DNA from: Acanthopleura granulata
Lineage: Eukaryota; Mollusca; Polyplacophora; Chitonida; Chitonidae
DNA length: 64,000 bases
Reading direction: 5' to 3'
NCBI GenBank assembly: GCA_016165875.1
Contig: JABBOT010000080.1
Span: forward strand, 2,201,205 to 2,265,204
The notes under the pieces were generated by a model. It saw only the letters and a program-made list of their open reading frames with translations. It searched no databases and had not been told where the DNA came from. A program made the translations under genes and the position numbers. The stretch's first letter is position 1. Each line of letters starts with the position of its first letter. Of this stretch, positions 47,251-59,693 are shown piece by piece.

Positions 47251-50150
47251 GATGAAGAATCCAATTCACTAGATGTCACTGGTAAGTCATCCGTGGGGAA
47301 GTTCTTTAGTGCCTTGCCCAAAAGCCAGTGGTTTACTCTGCGCACTCCCGTTTTATCCGCCCATTAAAGAAACCGCCGTCTTTTACGAGAAAAAATGTTT
47401 AGGACGACATTACACAACGATCAGATAGAAAAATAGATTCATGAAGAGTGTTTTATTAATCTTCGAAATAATTTTAGGGAAAGGCTTTTGCACCAGAGAA
47501 ATTTCCATGATTAATACAGAATGCATTAAAAATCAATGAATTTTCAAATGACTGGTAACACCAAACGGCAGATGAAAGGCTTGGAGGTTTTTCTTTGGCA
47601 GGTAGTTTATATGAAAAAAAATAGCGTTCGTCAATAAATAAAACTGATGAACATAAAATATTAGCAATAACACAGAGCCAGGCCAATAACAGAACCGTGA
47701 TTAGCCTCCGGTCCAAAAGATAATTCGAGTGAACCAGGGTTATTCACCCACATATATCGTTTTATATTTGCTATACCCACAGCTACTGAACAGTAAACAA
47801 ATGTTGAGCGTCAAGTATAGGTCTATTTTAACTCTGAATATTTGACCCTAGCTTAAAATGAAGGTAATGTTCACTTTTGCGCAGTTGCTTTCCAGAGAGC
47901 CTTATTCACCAGACGTGACTTTCTCATAAAAGTACGCTTTTTGATTACCTTTGACATTCATAATCGTTCACATGATGCCACTTGGCGAGTTAACTGGCCG
48001 AATTCGACAAGTAAGACATTAACACACCAAAGTCTTTCTCAGTTCCTGTGCCAAAACACCCATATTACCCCAAAGTAAATGCGTGGGCCAGACTATGAAC
48101 CGATTCTGGCTTCTCTCCACATCAACTCATTTTCAAAATGTCAACAGTAACGATGACTTGCACTTGTCGAGCTGCCATGGTAACTGTCAGGGTAGTTTTA
48201 CTGCCCAGTCTCAGGAGCAAATTCACCCGAACAGTCGTCAGTGCAAGGAGACGAAGTCAAGATATAGATAACCTGTGAGACAGGTCCCGAGGTGGCCTTG
48301 TGGAAAAGTCTGTGTTCCATTGCACTTAATAGACTAAACAAACATAATAGGCTATACGGTGTATTATATTTTTCAGTGACTATTTCCGAAAACAAAACAC
48401 AAAATCTCATTTGATAATCTTCGACAAATGAAATATGTGAAAAATGACTTGTTCCTTGCAAGGAATATTGACCGCCAAAACAGGAAAGCCCAACTGGTCA
48501 CCGATCTGTTCTTAAATCACGGTTTCCGTATAGTTGTGCCTTTGAAGCAAAAAGAGTAACCTAAATAGCCTTACAGCAAGGAATGTGGTAGGCGGGAAAT
48601 GTCGAGTGATCATGCCTACTGAACATCCACTTGGATCGGGTCAGTCCAACTGATTTCGTTCAAATGGGGACGGGAACATTGCTCAAATGTCGAAGTGAAT
48701 GGAAAGTTAGTCGCATGAATCGTGGGTTTTACTGGCGAGTTCCAGACGCCTTATATTTCTATCATCCTATATTTACTTCTCTCAGCAGCACATACCAAAA
48801 AAAAAAACCAAAACGAAATCCAGGTTTAATAGGTGGAACGCGACCAAAAACATGTGGAAAGCCATAATTAAGACGGACTCCGCAATCGACAACACAGGCC
48901 TAGCGGCATCTCAGGCACAGGAATCTCACACACACTCACAACTGATAATTGAGCTTTTTGCATACAACTGTTCATAGAATGGGACTACCAAATTGATCTT
49001 TGTGCACATTTTCGGTATTCAAACGAGTCCAGAGTTGTAATTTCTTTCACAATAATGTATACTTTTTGTTTTGGCGTTTTGGCGTCATGTATTGTCGAGC
49101 GTTGTCATATTGTAACTTGACAAGACCCTTGGTAGACGTACAAAAAACAATTATTGGTCCAAAACATCACATACATAAGGAAAACAATATCAGATAAAAC
49201 CTTGGCCGAGTTGTGCAGTGCGTTAGGCAGGTTCACACTCTCACAGTCTGTAGTTTTATGATGACCACACCAGGGAAAAGCCCTAGACAACTCTCTTTTC
49301 GTCTTTCATATAACTCCATTATTTATCTTGGCATCATTTTGGATCCATAAAAGAACCTCTCGTGTGTTACCTGTATATAATTAATCAACTTTTTCGTATC
49401 CCTTATGACAGAACTAAATATATACGGCAATCTGGTCATAAAGGCCACACGGATCATTTATGTACATTATATATCCATTATTTTCCGAGGAAAAATCCGG
49501 CGTGGTCTCAGCTGTCATGGTATAACTGATCCAGGTGTGATTGTACAACTGACAACATAACAACAGTTATTTAAGATAAAGCCATATTTGTTGCCAGACA
49601 GTATGCAATATTTGAAGAGGTTATCAGAGAAACCTTTCTGGATTTACTTCTCAGTTATCCAACAATTCTGATATCTTCTTGATCCGTTGTTCACCACCCG
49701 AATTTTCATGTGATATATTGTTTATATCTTCAGGGTGACAGAGGTATATCAGCTTGGGTTCTCACTCGTTCGTACTGTGTACAAAAGAGGGATCATCAGC
49801 GTCGCACAACTGATCGATCGATAGCGGACTGTTAACCTCTCCCTCAGGGTAAATGTTTTTTCTCGTGTCTCTGGTCAGGGGTTTTTACTAACATTTTTGG
49901 AGCAGGCAAACAGGTAAGTTTGAACCACGGGACTTCAGCTTCCAGCCCAGAGTTTTAACTTAACTTGAAACCTCAAGGAATGATATATCCTTTGGTAGAA
50001 ACAAACCCGTGTTTTTTGCCATTTCTGGATCTTCTTGTGCTGGAGTATCCCGATCATATGCATTGTACGTACCGTTCAGCACCGATTCCATTGCTCAAAG
50101 AGCTACAGTTAGATGAATTTGATAATGATTTAAGGCCATACTAAAGAAGT
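47251..50150. other. no gene recognised; paralogous to unit A
   Basis: The minus frame at 47474-47716 starts with a hydrophobic stretch like a signal peptide (LITVLLLAWLCVIANILCSS). Its counterpart in unit A is broken early by a stop, and the conservation is not codon-like, so it is not called. Bases 49195-49345 are a repeat body that is also found at 58225-58350. Confidence 0.5.
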
Positions 50151-50283
50151 TTTCACTTACCCGACTGCATGGGGTCTCCCAGCAATGTGCGGCCTGTCGT
50201 AGGCTCCTCCTGCTCGTTTTCCTTCCACTATATGAGTGAAATATTCTTGAGCACAGCGTTAAACACCAATCAAACAAATAAAT
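50151..50283 (+). mobile_element. truncated Meta-type SINE (unit B counterpart)
   Basis: Counterpart of 36505-36641 with ATATGAGTGAAATATTCTTG, AGCGTTAAACACCAATCAAA and an AAAT tail. The ATAATGCTGG block is deleted. Confidence 0.85.
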
Positions 50284-51164
50284 ATATGATACGTGGAAAG
50301 TTTGGTCTTCAAGGCGGACGGTCTAATGGTGCTATACAGAAGACATAAACATAATTTCGCTACTAAGTCACATTGAGATACTGTGTAAATAAGACCGACA
50401 CAAATCAAGGCTAAGCCTGAAGCAATCAGCAAATCATTCGTATAAAACAGGATACATTCAATACGATGGAAACTCCTCTCAGCTCTCTGTGGTACGCTTC
50501 TACCTTTTCTTTCTAAATAAAACATGTGTTTTTCATTCTTGAATCACCCCCGAAGAAGGATATAGTCAGAAATCGCCATCGGCCAAAAGAAAGTGTTTGC
50601 ACCCTGATCCATCTCTCAGTTAATGCCATCTTTGTTTACGCCTACATTTATTTTCTCATGAAACACAGACACGTGAAAAGTTTGACACGGCATAAGAACA
50701 ATAACCTTTAGTTGCTTTGTAATTAAATTTTACAGTGCAAATCTGTCAAATTGTACGTTGTTGTTAGTGCTGACATGGTAATCAGGGAAAATTGTCTTTT
50801 GAATAAGCAGGCGCATGTCAGAATACAATTTCCACGATTCCTGGCATTTTCTCTTTTCTTTTTTGAAAGACAAAAAATTAACAGCAAACATTCGACATAA
50901 ATCTTGAACGCCTTTCTTCCCAGTGGCAATTGCCAGTCTGTGACACGAAGTAGCTGTGCAGTTCAAACGGGACAAATTCAACGTTGAATTTGTCCCTGGT
51001 GACGATACTATGGCTTATATCAAGTTTATTCTACACACTTACCCTCACCGATGCAATGTAACATCAGTGTAGCATTTTCAAAGTAAAATTTGCCGACAGT
51101 TAGGCTATGTTTTTCTGTAGATGAACAGAACAGCCTGGTGTCCTCCCACTCTAAAGCTGACAGC

Positions 51165-51230
51165 CTTCGTGTAAGTGAAATATTCTTACGTACGTCGTAA
51201 AATAGTGACCAATCAATCAATAAATAAATG
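51165..51230 (+). mobile_element. SINE 3'-end fragment (unit B counterpart)
   Basis: GTGTAAGTGAAATATTCTTA, GTCGTAAAAT and an AATCAATAAATAAAT tail, at the place matching 37455-37526. Confidence 0.8.
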
Positions 51231-51479
51231 ATGCACTTTTTCACTATTTTCAGAAATAAGTGTGTCATTCGAGTTTAGAATCCAATTGGGATCAACTAAA
51301 TCCACCTCATTCTGAAGTAAAATGATTCTCTTCGTAACACAACACTGCCATTTGAAGGGCAGAGGTATATTTGCAGATATCTATTACAGTTAATCCTATT
51401 AAAATAACGGGGAATATTTTATTTAATGTTGATATTTCTGGAAAATATATTTGAGTAAGGATGACTGATTCAGAAATAC

Positions 51480-52640
51480 GGTGGCTGTGTTTTTATGATC
51501 AGCAAGGAATGTAATGGACATGAGGTGATACTTGTTGGGCACAATCATCAAAGAATAAAATGAGTATGGTCTGACAGACAATAGAGATGAACGGCAAAGA
51601 ATAAAATGGACATTGGACTACAGACATTTCACCATAATCAACAAAGAATGCACTGAACATGAGGTGATAGAAATCGAGATAGAAACAAAGACTGCAATGC
51701 TCTTGCTGTTATAGACAATGGAGATAAACAACAAAGAATGTAGCGACCATGGGGACATGGACCATAGAGATAAGCAGCAAACAATGCAATGGATATGGTC
51801 CTATAGACAATAAAGATAAACGACAGAGGATGCCACGGATATTTGGGGATAGACAATGGATCATAACCATCAAAGAACACAACAGACACGGAAGTGACAG
51901 AGAATGGAGATGAACAACAAAGGATGTAATAAACTGTGAGTAACATATATTGCAGTTTAATCGGTGAAAAATGCAATGGACACTGGGTGACAGACATTGG
52001 AGGACAATCACCGAAGAATGCATTGAAAATGGGGTGATAGAGCAAAATAAAATAAACGACAAAGAAAAAAGACAAAGGACGTTTGGTGAGAGACAATGGA
52101 GTGTACTCAACAAAAATGAAACGACCATGGGGTGATGGGCATGGGAGATAAAAGCAAAGATTGCAATGATCTTGAGTTCGTAGACCATGGCGATAAACGG
52201 CAAAGAATGCAATGGACATTTGTGACCAACACTGGAGCATAACCAACAAAGAAAGCAATAGACATAACGTTATAGATAATAGAAAAGAATTAACAAAGAA
52301 TGCAATTGACATTGGGGAATACACAACAATGTATAAACACCATGCGAAAGACACTACCTAAAAGACAAAAAAAGATTGCAAGTAACATAGCGTCACACAC
52401 AATGGAGGATAAACAACAAAAAATGCCATGAACATGGGGTGACATGGAATGGAGGTACAAATTGAATTAATAACAAAAAGTGCAATTGGCATTCTTTGAC
52501 ATACAATGACAATGGGGAATAAACTAAAACAGATGTAATCGTCACAGAATGATAGTTGATGCAGAGTAAACTGAAAACGCTCTGAAGAACATGAGGTGAT
52601 AGGGAGTAGAGAGTACATAAAAAGCATTCAGTTTCATGGC
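51480..52640. repeat. degenerate minisatellite, about 43-48 bp units (unit B)
   Basis: The same unit type as 39000-40480. The longest open frame of the whole window (238 codons, minus, 51638-52354) lies wholly inside this array. Its peptide is a loose cycle of SIAFFV-Y, LSPHV-CILC and similar pieces, and the matching array in unit A does not keep that frame. I read it as a by-product of the repeat. Confidence 0.93.
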
Positions 52641-55025
52641 GTGAAAGGCAAATAGAGGCGAAACAGTAATTTATATAAAAAATTCATTAAAGTCATAAAT
52701 TTTACAAATGGTGGCTTAATTTCAAAGCAGTGGTTTGTCTTTTGATAGTTATAAATTGGTATCCGTTAAGTATATGTTAATTGTATTTTTATCCATTCAT
52801 TTGTTCCGCGCGTAAGAAATTACTTCAGTGAAATACAGCTGAAAACTGATTCATTCTTTGTTTTATGGAGATATGTTGGAATTTTGCGAATTGAGCCAAT
52901 TTCCCTCACACACTGACTAGATTATTAGACGGTACCACTCCCTGCATTGCATAAAATTATTCCCCATATACACAACGCTGTTGGACCTAAGTGCACGAAA
53001 AAAATTAGGTCCTTTCGACATATAAATTACAGTGAACAGTGAAACATTAAAAGCACCAGTCCTGTTTGTACCTGTTACATATAAAGCCATTACACCACGA
53101 TCTATCTTATGATATTCACCAAAATAATAAGCAAAAATAGGGAATCGAATGATGCAAACCACATTGCTCCGTGACCAAATGTTTCAACTATAACGATATT
53201 TAAATCATCCATGACGTAATTATGCCGTGCAATAATTTCTGTGAAAATCTCTTGCGGTGAGTATTCAGGACAACGACGGGAAGTGCTCGTGGTATGAACT
53301 AAGTTTAAGCGGCTTGGCCAGAGAGTGTGTAGAGAGTATAACATTATCATCAGATAAACAACTGAAAACAAGAACACGAGTTATCTACTTATTCCTCATG
53401 TGCTTTTCTCTCCCCGTCGAAACGACATTCTGATGTTTTCTTAAATTAGACGGGAAATAAATATATTACTTTGAAAAAGATATAACTCAGTGTCTGCCTT
53501 GCTGTAACTTCATGGTCTAGACGCTGTTTGACGTCTGTCAGGTTATTGATCCATGTGGCAAATACGCACGGCTATCTCACCTTCCTCTATTTGTTCGGTC
53601 AGAAGACGGAAGAAATCTTCGAAAGGGAGCTGCAATCAATTGAGGACATTAAACGAACGAGCAAATATTTCAACCAACAAGCTATGGATGTTTGCAAATA
53701 ACTAGAAAATAGGCGTTTATCACACGAACTGAACCTCACAGAGACCTGGGCACGCTGAACATATATATCTGCCGGACTTAAACTATATATGCCCGAATGT
53801 TAAAGTATGTATGCCGGAAGCTGAAAGTTTCGAAAGTCTAACTTACCTCGGCGTTCGAAATGGACTGAGAATTTGTTGTTTTTTTCCTAACTATAAAGGA
53901 AGTGTCAGGGCAGGGTGGCAAAGCAGTGAAACAATGTTATGGAACAACGATGATAAATTAATTCGGAATGTAAAAAAGTGAAGTATGTGGTTATTGTTGG
54001 TATCTAATGGGTATTGGATAGACAGTGTAAACTTGATATTACTGAAGCTCCGACTGATTAGGGGTATTATTTCTAGTGGGTTACATATATCCAGGAACCT
54101 GATCAGACGAAAGATTTTCTTTTGATACACCTGTAATTAGAGCTTATTCATTATTCTAAAAATGTTTATCACAAGGTTGAAATGGGTTGAGAAAATCACG
54201 TACAAAATCGTCATCAAATGATTAAAGAATTTTGGATCTGTATGTGAAAGGTACTTGAATTGTAACACCCCAGTCGTTTATTTTTACCTGCCAACAGTTC
54301 TACATACCGGTGTTGTTGTCTTGCTATTGTTTAGAAATGAAGTTCTTTCTCCTGATCCCGGTTGTATATTTAACATACGCATGCGTCAGAGCAGAACTAC
54401 AAAAAATTTATTAGTTCATGGCCTTTCAACAAGCAATTTCCATTTAAACTGTGCGGTTCAGAGTTTTAGATGGTTCAACTGATCGACAGGGATACTGCAC
54501 ATTAATGAACCAACAAAACACGTGAGAAAAGTAATAAACGACAATTGAACAGAAGATAATGTATGGGCTTCCCATTAATATATTGCCGCTATACCATTAC
54601 CTCATTCAACCAAACACACACCCACTCCTTTGCCCACATTCCATAAAAGGAAGCACGTATTTACATCAAACTAGCAGTAATAAAGTAACCCTTATTTAAA
54701 TACGAAAGACAAGGTCGAGTCGTTCATTTATTGACCTGATTTGTATGTAACGCCGAGAATTGTAAACTTTCTTTTTTAAACTTTTAATAATGCATTATTG
54801 TGAGTGAAGGCGGTGTTTTATATTAACACTGGTTATTAGTGTCGCTATCATATGGAAACAACGCAACAGGAAAGGCGGAAACCATACGGAACTCAGTATA
54901 ATGTCAAGTTTAGCTCAAGATGCGTGTAACGTAATATGAAACCACAACGAAATGTACGCAACAAGAATGGGGAAAAACGCTAGTTTATTCCTTGGTGGAA
55001 TACTAGTAGAAGTCATTCAGTATAA
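52641..55025. other. no gene recognised; paralogous to unit A
   Basis: From about 53135 this aligns with 42330-44090 of unit A. It holds the candidate microexon at 53581-53629 and otherwise no protein-like frame. Confidence 0.45.
53581..53629 (-). other. candidate 49-base microexon
   Basis: On the minus strand a run ending ATTGCAG precedes CTCCCTTTCGAAG..., which ends GAGGAAG before GTGAGATAG. So a 49-base segment lies between an AG acceptor and a near-consensus GTGAGA donor. It reads LPFEDFFRLLTEQIEE. The paralogous segment in unit A (ending 42799) keeps the donor and most of the peptide (DLFHILTEQTEK) but has lost the acceptor by a small deletion. No partner exon was found, so this may be coincidence. 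Confidence 0.15.
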
Positions 55026-55392
55026 TATATAAAAGAGCGAGTTAGTGAGTGAGCGTTTGGGGTTTAACGTAGTACTTAGCAATGTTTCAGTCAAATGGTG
55101 ACGAGGAGTGCTTCTGATATGTGCACGTAGTGTGTCTTCTTGTGGCAGGGCGAATCCATACCGCCGAAGTACTGCCACCGCTGGTGTATCATCCGAAGAC
55201 ACCCAACATGACACCTCACCAAGTCACACTATACTGACACCGGACCGACCATCATTGTTTCCTTGTTCTAACTTCTCAATGCTGAGCTCCAAGCCAGGCA
55301 GTAACAAGTACCAGTTTTAAAGTGTTTGGTATGACCCGGCCGGGACTTGAACCTGGATCTCTCGACCTCGAGGAGGGCGCTATATAAAAGAG
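55026..55392 (-). mobile_element. full-length tRNA-derived SINE of a second family, with target-site duplication
   Basis: The body is 55038-55380, flanked by perfect 12-base repeats TATATAAAAGAG at 55026-55037 and 55381-55392. On the minus strand the head reads AGCGCCCTCCTCGAGGTCGA then GGTTCAAGTCCCGGCC (box B), then a middle with GCTTGGAGCTCAGCATTGAG and GGTGTCAGTATAGTGTGACT, ending in ACTGAAACATTGCTAAGTAC and GTTAAACCCC with CACTCACTAAC repeats. The matching place in unit A (about 44100-44115) is an empty site, so the insertion came after the A/B duplication. Confidence 0.95.
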
Positions 55393-56894
55393 TGAAGACA
55401 ATTGGCCAAGTATGTGAGAATAAGATATGAGGGCAATCAATGGTAGTGAACAGTAAAGGGTGTTGTTCCGATTTGTCTTAAGATAGAATCTTCGCCAGGA
55501 TTTATTAAAAGATATGACTTGTGCATTATACATGGCTCACGGTGTAAAGCGTGGAGCCATAATAACATAACATTCACCAAAAAATACAGCGCTGAAAATG
55601 CTGACAAATGCCAAAACTCCATCAAAAAATTGTTCAATGTTCCGTGAAGAATATAGACAAACCAAAAAGCCTTCGCTTATCAGGAGAGAGTGTGATGTAT
55701 TACTTGTGAGCACGTGCTCCTGTGCATCTGTTTGAACGTGAAATTTCGGGCAGTTCCATTATAATTCATTTTGCAATTATATCAGCAATCTTAATGCATC
55801 CAGCAAAGCTGTCTTTTTCTCCTGGATCATTTAGTTATATATATACAACTAAAGTCCTTCCGTATCAGTAGCTATAACATTCTAGCCTTTGTCTTTGTGT
55901 TGGGAAAATGTAACTCTAGCTGACGTTTTCAGTCACATGTACTACACAGCTATTCGCATGTTACATATGTTCAGGAAACACAAAACACGTTTGTACAGTC
56001 GTGTACATGCATTTTGGGGTCCAAACTGAACCGTTCAAGCTGAAATCTCATAGATGTTAGCAGCTGAGTACGCCTGCCGTGAGAAGTTCTGATTGTCGTA
56101 TACAAAGTAAGCCGAGTGGCCATCCTAAAAATGTCACGTGACTCATTTTCAGGTGTGGTTCCATTTTAACGCTTATTACATGATACAACGATGCAAATAT
56201 GACCTTGTCTGATGTAATTGTGTGGGCTCAATCCAAAAATGTGTTATCGTTTGCATCAACATATTACACGAAATGATAAAAAAAGGAAAAACAATGGAAT
56301 TTGAACATTTTTTTCCTCCAAAACATCATGGACAGAATGTCAGAGTACATGTACTTAGCCATGCCAAGCTCATTGATGTCTGTCTTATTTGAGCAAAATG
56401 CGCCGTTTTTCAATTTTTTCCCGATGTCCCCCATTTTGAAGATATACATTTAGACCTATAGAGCCTGTATCAGGCTGTAGTTGTGACCTACTCTTCATGT
56501 GTCGTCCGAGCAGATATGACATACGATCCAGAACCTTTTCTGCAGAGTTTTGAATCTCTCCTATTTATTTAACGTGGGATCTTTACGGCGATGGAGCTGC
56601 TGTATGCAAAAACAAATCTGTAACAATATGCTCTTTCATTCCAAGCCTATCAGCTATAAATCAAAGGCACAGAGTGCCGGAATCTCAGAACAGAGTATTC
56701 TTCCTTTCTATTGGGTGTTCAGTGCCTGGCTGTCTCCTTTTAGCGTATACTCCCTAGATAGCAGAAATGGTAACTCCTTAAAACTGTGGACACCGGCAAT
56801 GCTGAGGGATAACAACTTTAGTTAATTTCAGCAACATGATTCCAATCACACAAAAAAGTAAACCTCTACATGAATGTGCTCTTGCATACATGTA
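55393..56894. other. no gene recognised; paralogous to unit A
   Basis: Aligns with about 44120-45770. No frame shows protein character. Confidence 0.5.
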
Positions 56895-57150
56895 TTTGTT
56901 TATTCATTTAATTGGTGTACTCTCTCTACTCATCAACATTTCATGTACAGGACGGCGGCCATTGTTATGTTTGGAGGAAACAGGGCAGAGCCCGGGCGAA
57001 ACCCACGGCCGTCCGCAGATTGTGGGAAATCTTCCCACGTACGGCGGGAGAGGAATCCTGCTTGAACTGGACTTGAACTCACACCGATCACATTGGTTAG
57101 ATGGTCCTTGGTCATGTCACTACGTCAGCGCGTTAACCACCTCGTACAAG
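56895..57150 (-). mobile_element. Meta-type SINE (unit B counterpart)
   Basis: Counterpart of 45775-46020. On the minus strand it has GTGAGTTCAAGTCCAG (box B), CTCCCGCCGTACGTGGGAAG, GGCCGTGGGTTTCGCCCGGG and CTCTGCCCTGTTTCC blocks. The two copies let the divergence of units A and B be measured on a shared element. Confidence 0.9.
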
Positions 57151-58129
57151 GAAATCCCCTGCATATATCTAAGATAACGTCTGATTTTAACCAGTGTGAT
57201 AATCTAGAAAGTCTTTTTGAAGATGACATGAACGATTGCACCGGTCCTTAGCTTTACATATTTTATTGAGTTTTCATAACGTATATAGTCATGACTTTCT
57301 TTGACATCAATGGAAAATGGGTGGGGATGGGGTGGAGAGTCCCCAAGTAAACCACAAGTCCTTCAGCAAATGACTGACGAACTTGTCAAGCAGAGATTTC
57401 CAGCCCCCTAACTTAATACTTGTGGCTTACTGATGGCACATCCTGCTCAGCAACAACTGGGCTTTTAAGCGTGAATGAAACAAGGACTCATTGTTTACAA
57501 TAAGGTCGATTGTTTATAAATGTCAGTCTGACCAGGTCTCTGCCAACTTGTGATCTATTAACTCATTGTCTTCTAGTTAAGTTGTTTTCATGGGCAAAGT
57601 GGTTATGTGATCATTGTTTACCCCCACACTTCATAATCTTTCCTCTGAACTATGATCCATGTTTCAAGCCATATATCCTTGAAGTATCAGTTCATATTGG
57701 ATTATTACTGATATATCTTATGATAGAACTCTCTGGGTGTACTGCATGAATGCAACATTTACATGTCCTTAACTCCTGGACATTTAGCACTATTCTTCCC
57801 GCTATTATATTTATGAACATGGACAGCCATAAGCGAGATGTCATCGAGATAGTTCCGTGATAAATCGTGGATCGAAGTGGTGGATGTAGGCATCATCACT
57901 TGTCTGATGAGTTGTCCTGTTTGGTTATGCTAGCTTTATTGGAGGAGGGCAGAGTGTTAGTCTGGCATCATGATCCAGTAACTGATTTGTGTCAGCACAG
58001 ATTTGTAAAGATTTCACATAACAGGCCTATAAAACGAAATGTAGCCTCAAAAAACAAATTCTGACCAAACAGTTAAAAGGGATTGGGGTCGAGTTTTATG
58101 TCTTACTAGGTGATTATTTGATTAATGGA
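57151..58129. other. no gene recognised; paralogous to unit A
   Basis: It aligns with about 46021-46930. The frames at 57510-57749 and 57867-58064 (plus) have no counterpart in unit A. Confidence 0.5.
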
Positions 58130-58350
58130 TGGAGGATTAGTGGTTAAGGGTATTTGTCTTTCAATCGCTATGATACACGAGGCTGTGGGTTCAAGCCCAG
58201 CAATAATGGTCAGGGAATTTGTTGATTCGATTGCGTTAGGCATGTTCACATTGTTACATTCTGTAGTTTTATCAAAGCAATGACCACACCAGGAAAAAGC
58301 CGAAGACAATTGTCTTTTCGTCTTTCATATAGCTCCATTATTTATCTTGG
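58130..58350 (+). repeat. third repeat family: tRNA-like head joined to body at the B/C junction
   Basis: TAGTGGTTAAGGG and GGGTTCAAGCCC form the head. From about 58228 the sequence matches 49215-49345 (TGCGTTAGGC, CTGTAGTTTTAT, GACCACACCAGG, CTTTTCGTCTTTCATATA, TTATTTATCTTGGCATCA). In units A and B the head and this body lie about 2.2 kb apart, so a rearrangement joined them here. Confidence 0.6.
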
Positions 58351-59692
58351 CATCACCCTTGTTTCTGATGTATTATCTCAGCATGGGTTTTCGCCTACAT
58401 TTCTGGAGCAGGCAAACACGTACGTTTGAATCACGGGACTTCAGCTTCCAGCTCAAATTTTTAATCCAACTGGAATCCTCTAGAAATTACATATACTTTG
58501 GTACAAACAAATCCATAGTTTGTGCCATTTTCGCCTCTTCTTATTTTGGAGATCCCGATCATATGCTTATCTATATTACGCACCGTTTAGCACCGATTCC
58601 ATTGCTCAAAGAGCTACAGTTTCATTAATTTGATAATGATTTGAGGTCATACTAAAGAAGTTTTCACTTATACCACTGCATGGGGTCTCCCAGCAGTGGC
58701 CGTTCTGTGGCCGTTCGTCGGCTCCCCCTGCCCGGGTTGCTTCTACCATAATGTTGGTCGTATAAATGAAATGTTCTTGGGCACGGCGTAAAACACCAAT
58801 CAAACAAATAAACAGATATACGATAGGTGGAAAGTTTGGTCTTCAAGGCTGCAAGGCCGATGGTCTAATGGTGCTATACAGAAGACCTAAGCATAATTTC
58901 GCTTCTAAATGACGTGCTACATTGAGATGCTGTGTAAATAAGATCGACATAAATCGAGAGTAAGCCCGAAGCAATCAGCAAATCATTAACATAAAACAGG
59001 ATACATTAAAAATGATGCAAACCCATCAAAGCTCTCTGTCGTACGCTTCTACTTTTTCTTTCTAAATAAAACATATGTTTTTCATTCTTGAAGCACCGCC
59101 AAGAAGGATATATTCAGAAATCGCCATCGGCCGGACAACAAGTGTTTGCACCCTGTGTCTTCACACTTAATGCCATCTTTGTTTACGCCTTCGTTAATCA
59201 TTTCATAAAACGTAGACACGTTAAGAGTTTGGCACGGCATAAGAACAATAACCTTTAGTTGCTTTTTTTTCCGGAGATGATGGATTTTACCAAATTAAAT
59301 TTCATGGTGCAAACCTGTCAAATTGTCAGTTCTCTTGCTGATATGGTAGTCTGGGAAATCAGTAGTAAGCATATAAGTGTACAACATGCAAGTTATATCC
59401 TGTGATATAGGCCAGTGAATTATCAGCATTTAATTGCAGAATCGCCACGAGAGATAACAGATAATTGAATTATAGAAGAGAATCAATGAAGTCAGTTCGA
59501 CAGACAATGGAGATAAACAACAAAAGACATGGAAAGAGAGACACTGGAGCGTGATCAACCAGGATTGCAATGAAGATTTGGTGAAAGACATTCGAGCAAA
59601 ATCAATAAAGAATGCCACAGACAGGGAGTGATACATGTATACATTGGACAATAATCAAGAAAAATATGTAATGGACATTCGGTTGAGGATAA
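58231..59692. repeat. tandem segmental duplication, partial unit C
   Basis: It aligns with 49225-49345, then with 49860-50790, then with part of the minisatellite of unit B (59430-59690). The first 2.1 kb and several internal parts of the unit are missing. It shares the CACCGATTCCATTGCTCAAA and AGAGCTACAG blocks exactly with unit B and is in general closer to B than to A. Confidence 0.85.
58656..58812 (+). mobile_element. truncated Meta-type SINE (unit C counterpart)
   Basis: Counterpart of 36505-36641 and 50151-50283. It keeps ACCATAATGTTGGTCGTATA, TGAAATGTTCTTGGGCACGG and CGTAAAACACCAATCAAACA. Confidence 0.88.
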
Positions 59693-59693
59693 T

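Larger units (their letters stand above)
47091..58230. repeat. tandem segmental duplication, unit B
   Basis: Paralogue of unit A in the same order and orientation, about 11.1 kb, shorter because it lacks the SINEs at 32991 and 33808, most of the E-box minisatellite, part of the long minisatellite and the 40560-42330 stretch. It has one SINE (55026-55392) that A lacks. No gene is supported in it. Confidence 0.88.

Noticed and set aside
47474..47716. Minus frame with a signal-peptide-like start
   Set aside because: The paralogous sequence in unit A has an early stop, and conservation is spread evenly, not by codon.
51638..52354. 238-codon minus-strand open frame, the longest in the window
   Set aside because: It lies wholly in a degenerate minisatellite, its peptide is a loose cycle of the unit, and the matching array in unit A does not keep the frame.
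46691..57915. Hammerhead ribozyme suggested by CTGATGAG near 46691 and 57903
   Set aside because: No GAAAC partner with flanking pairing stems was found nearby.
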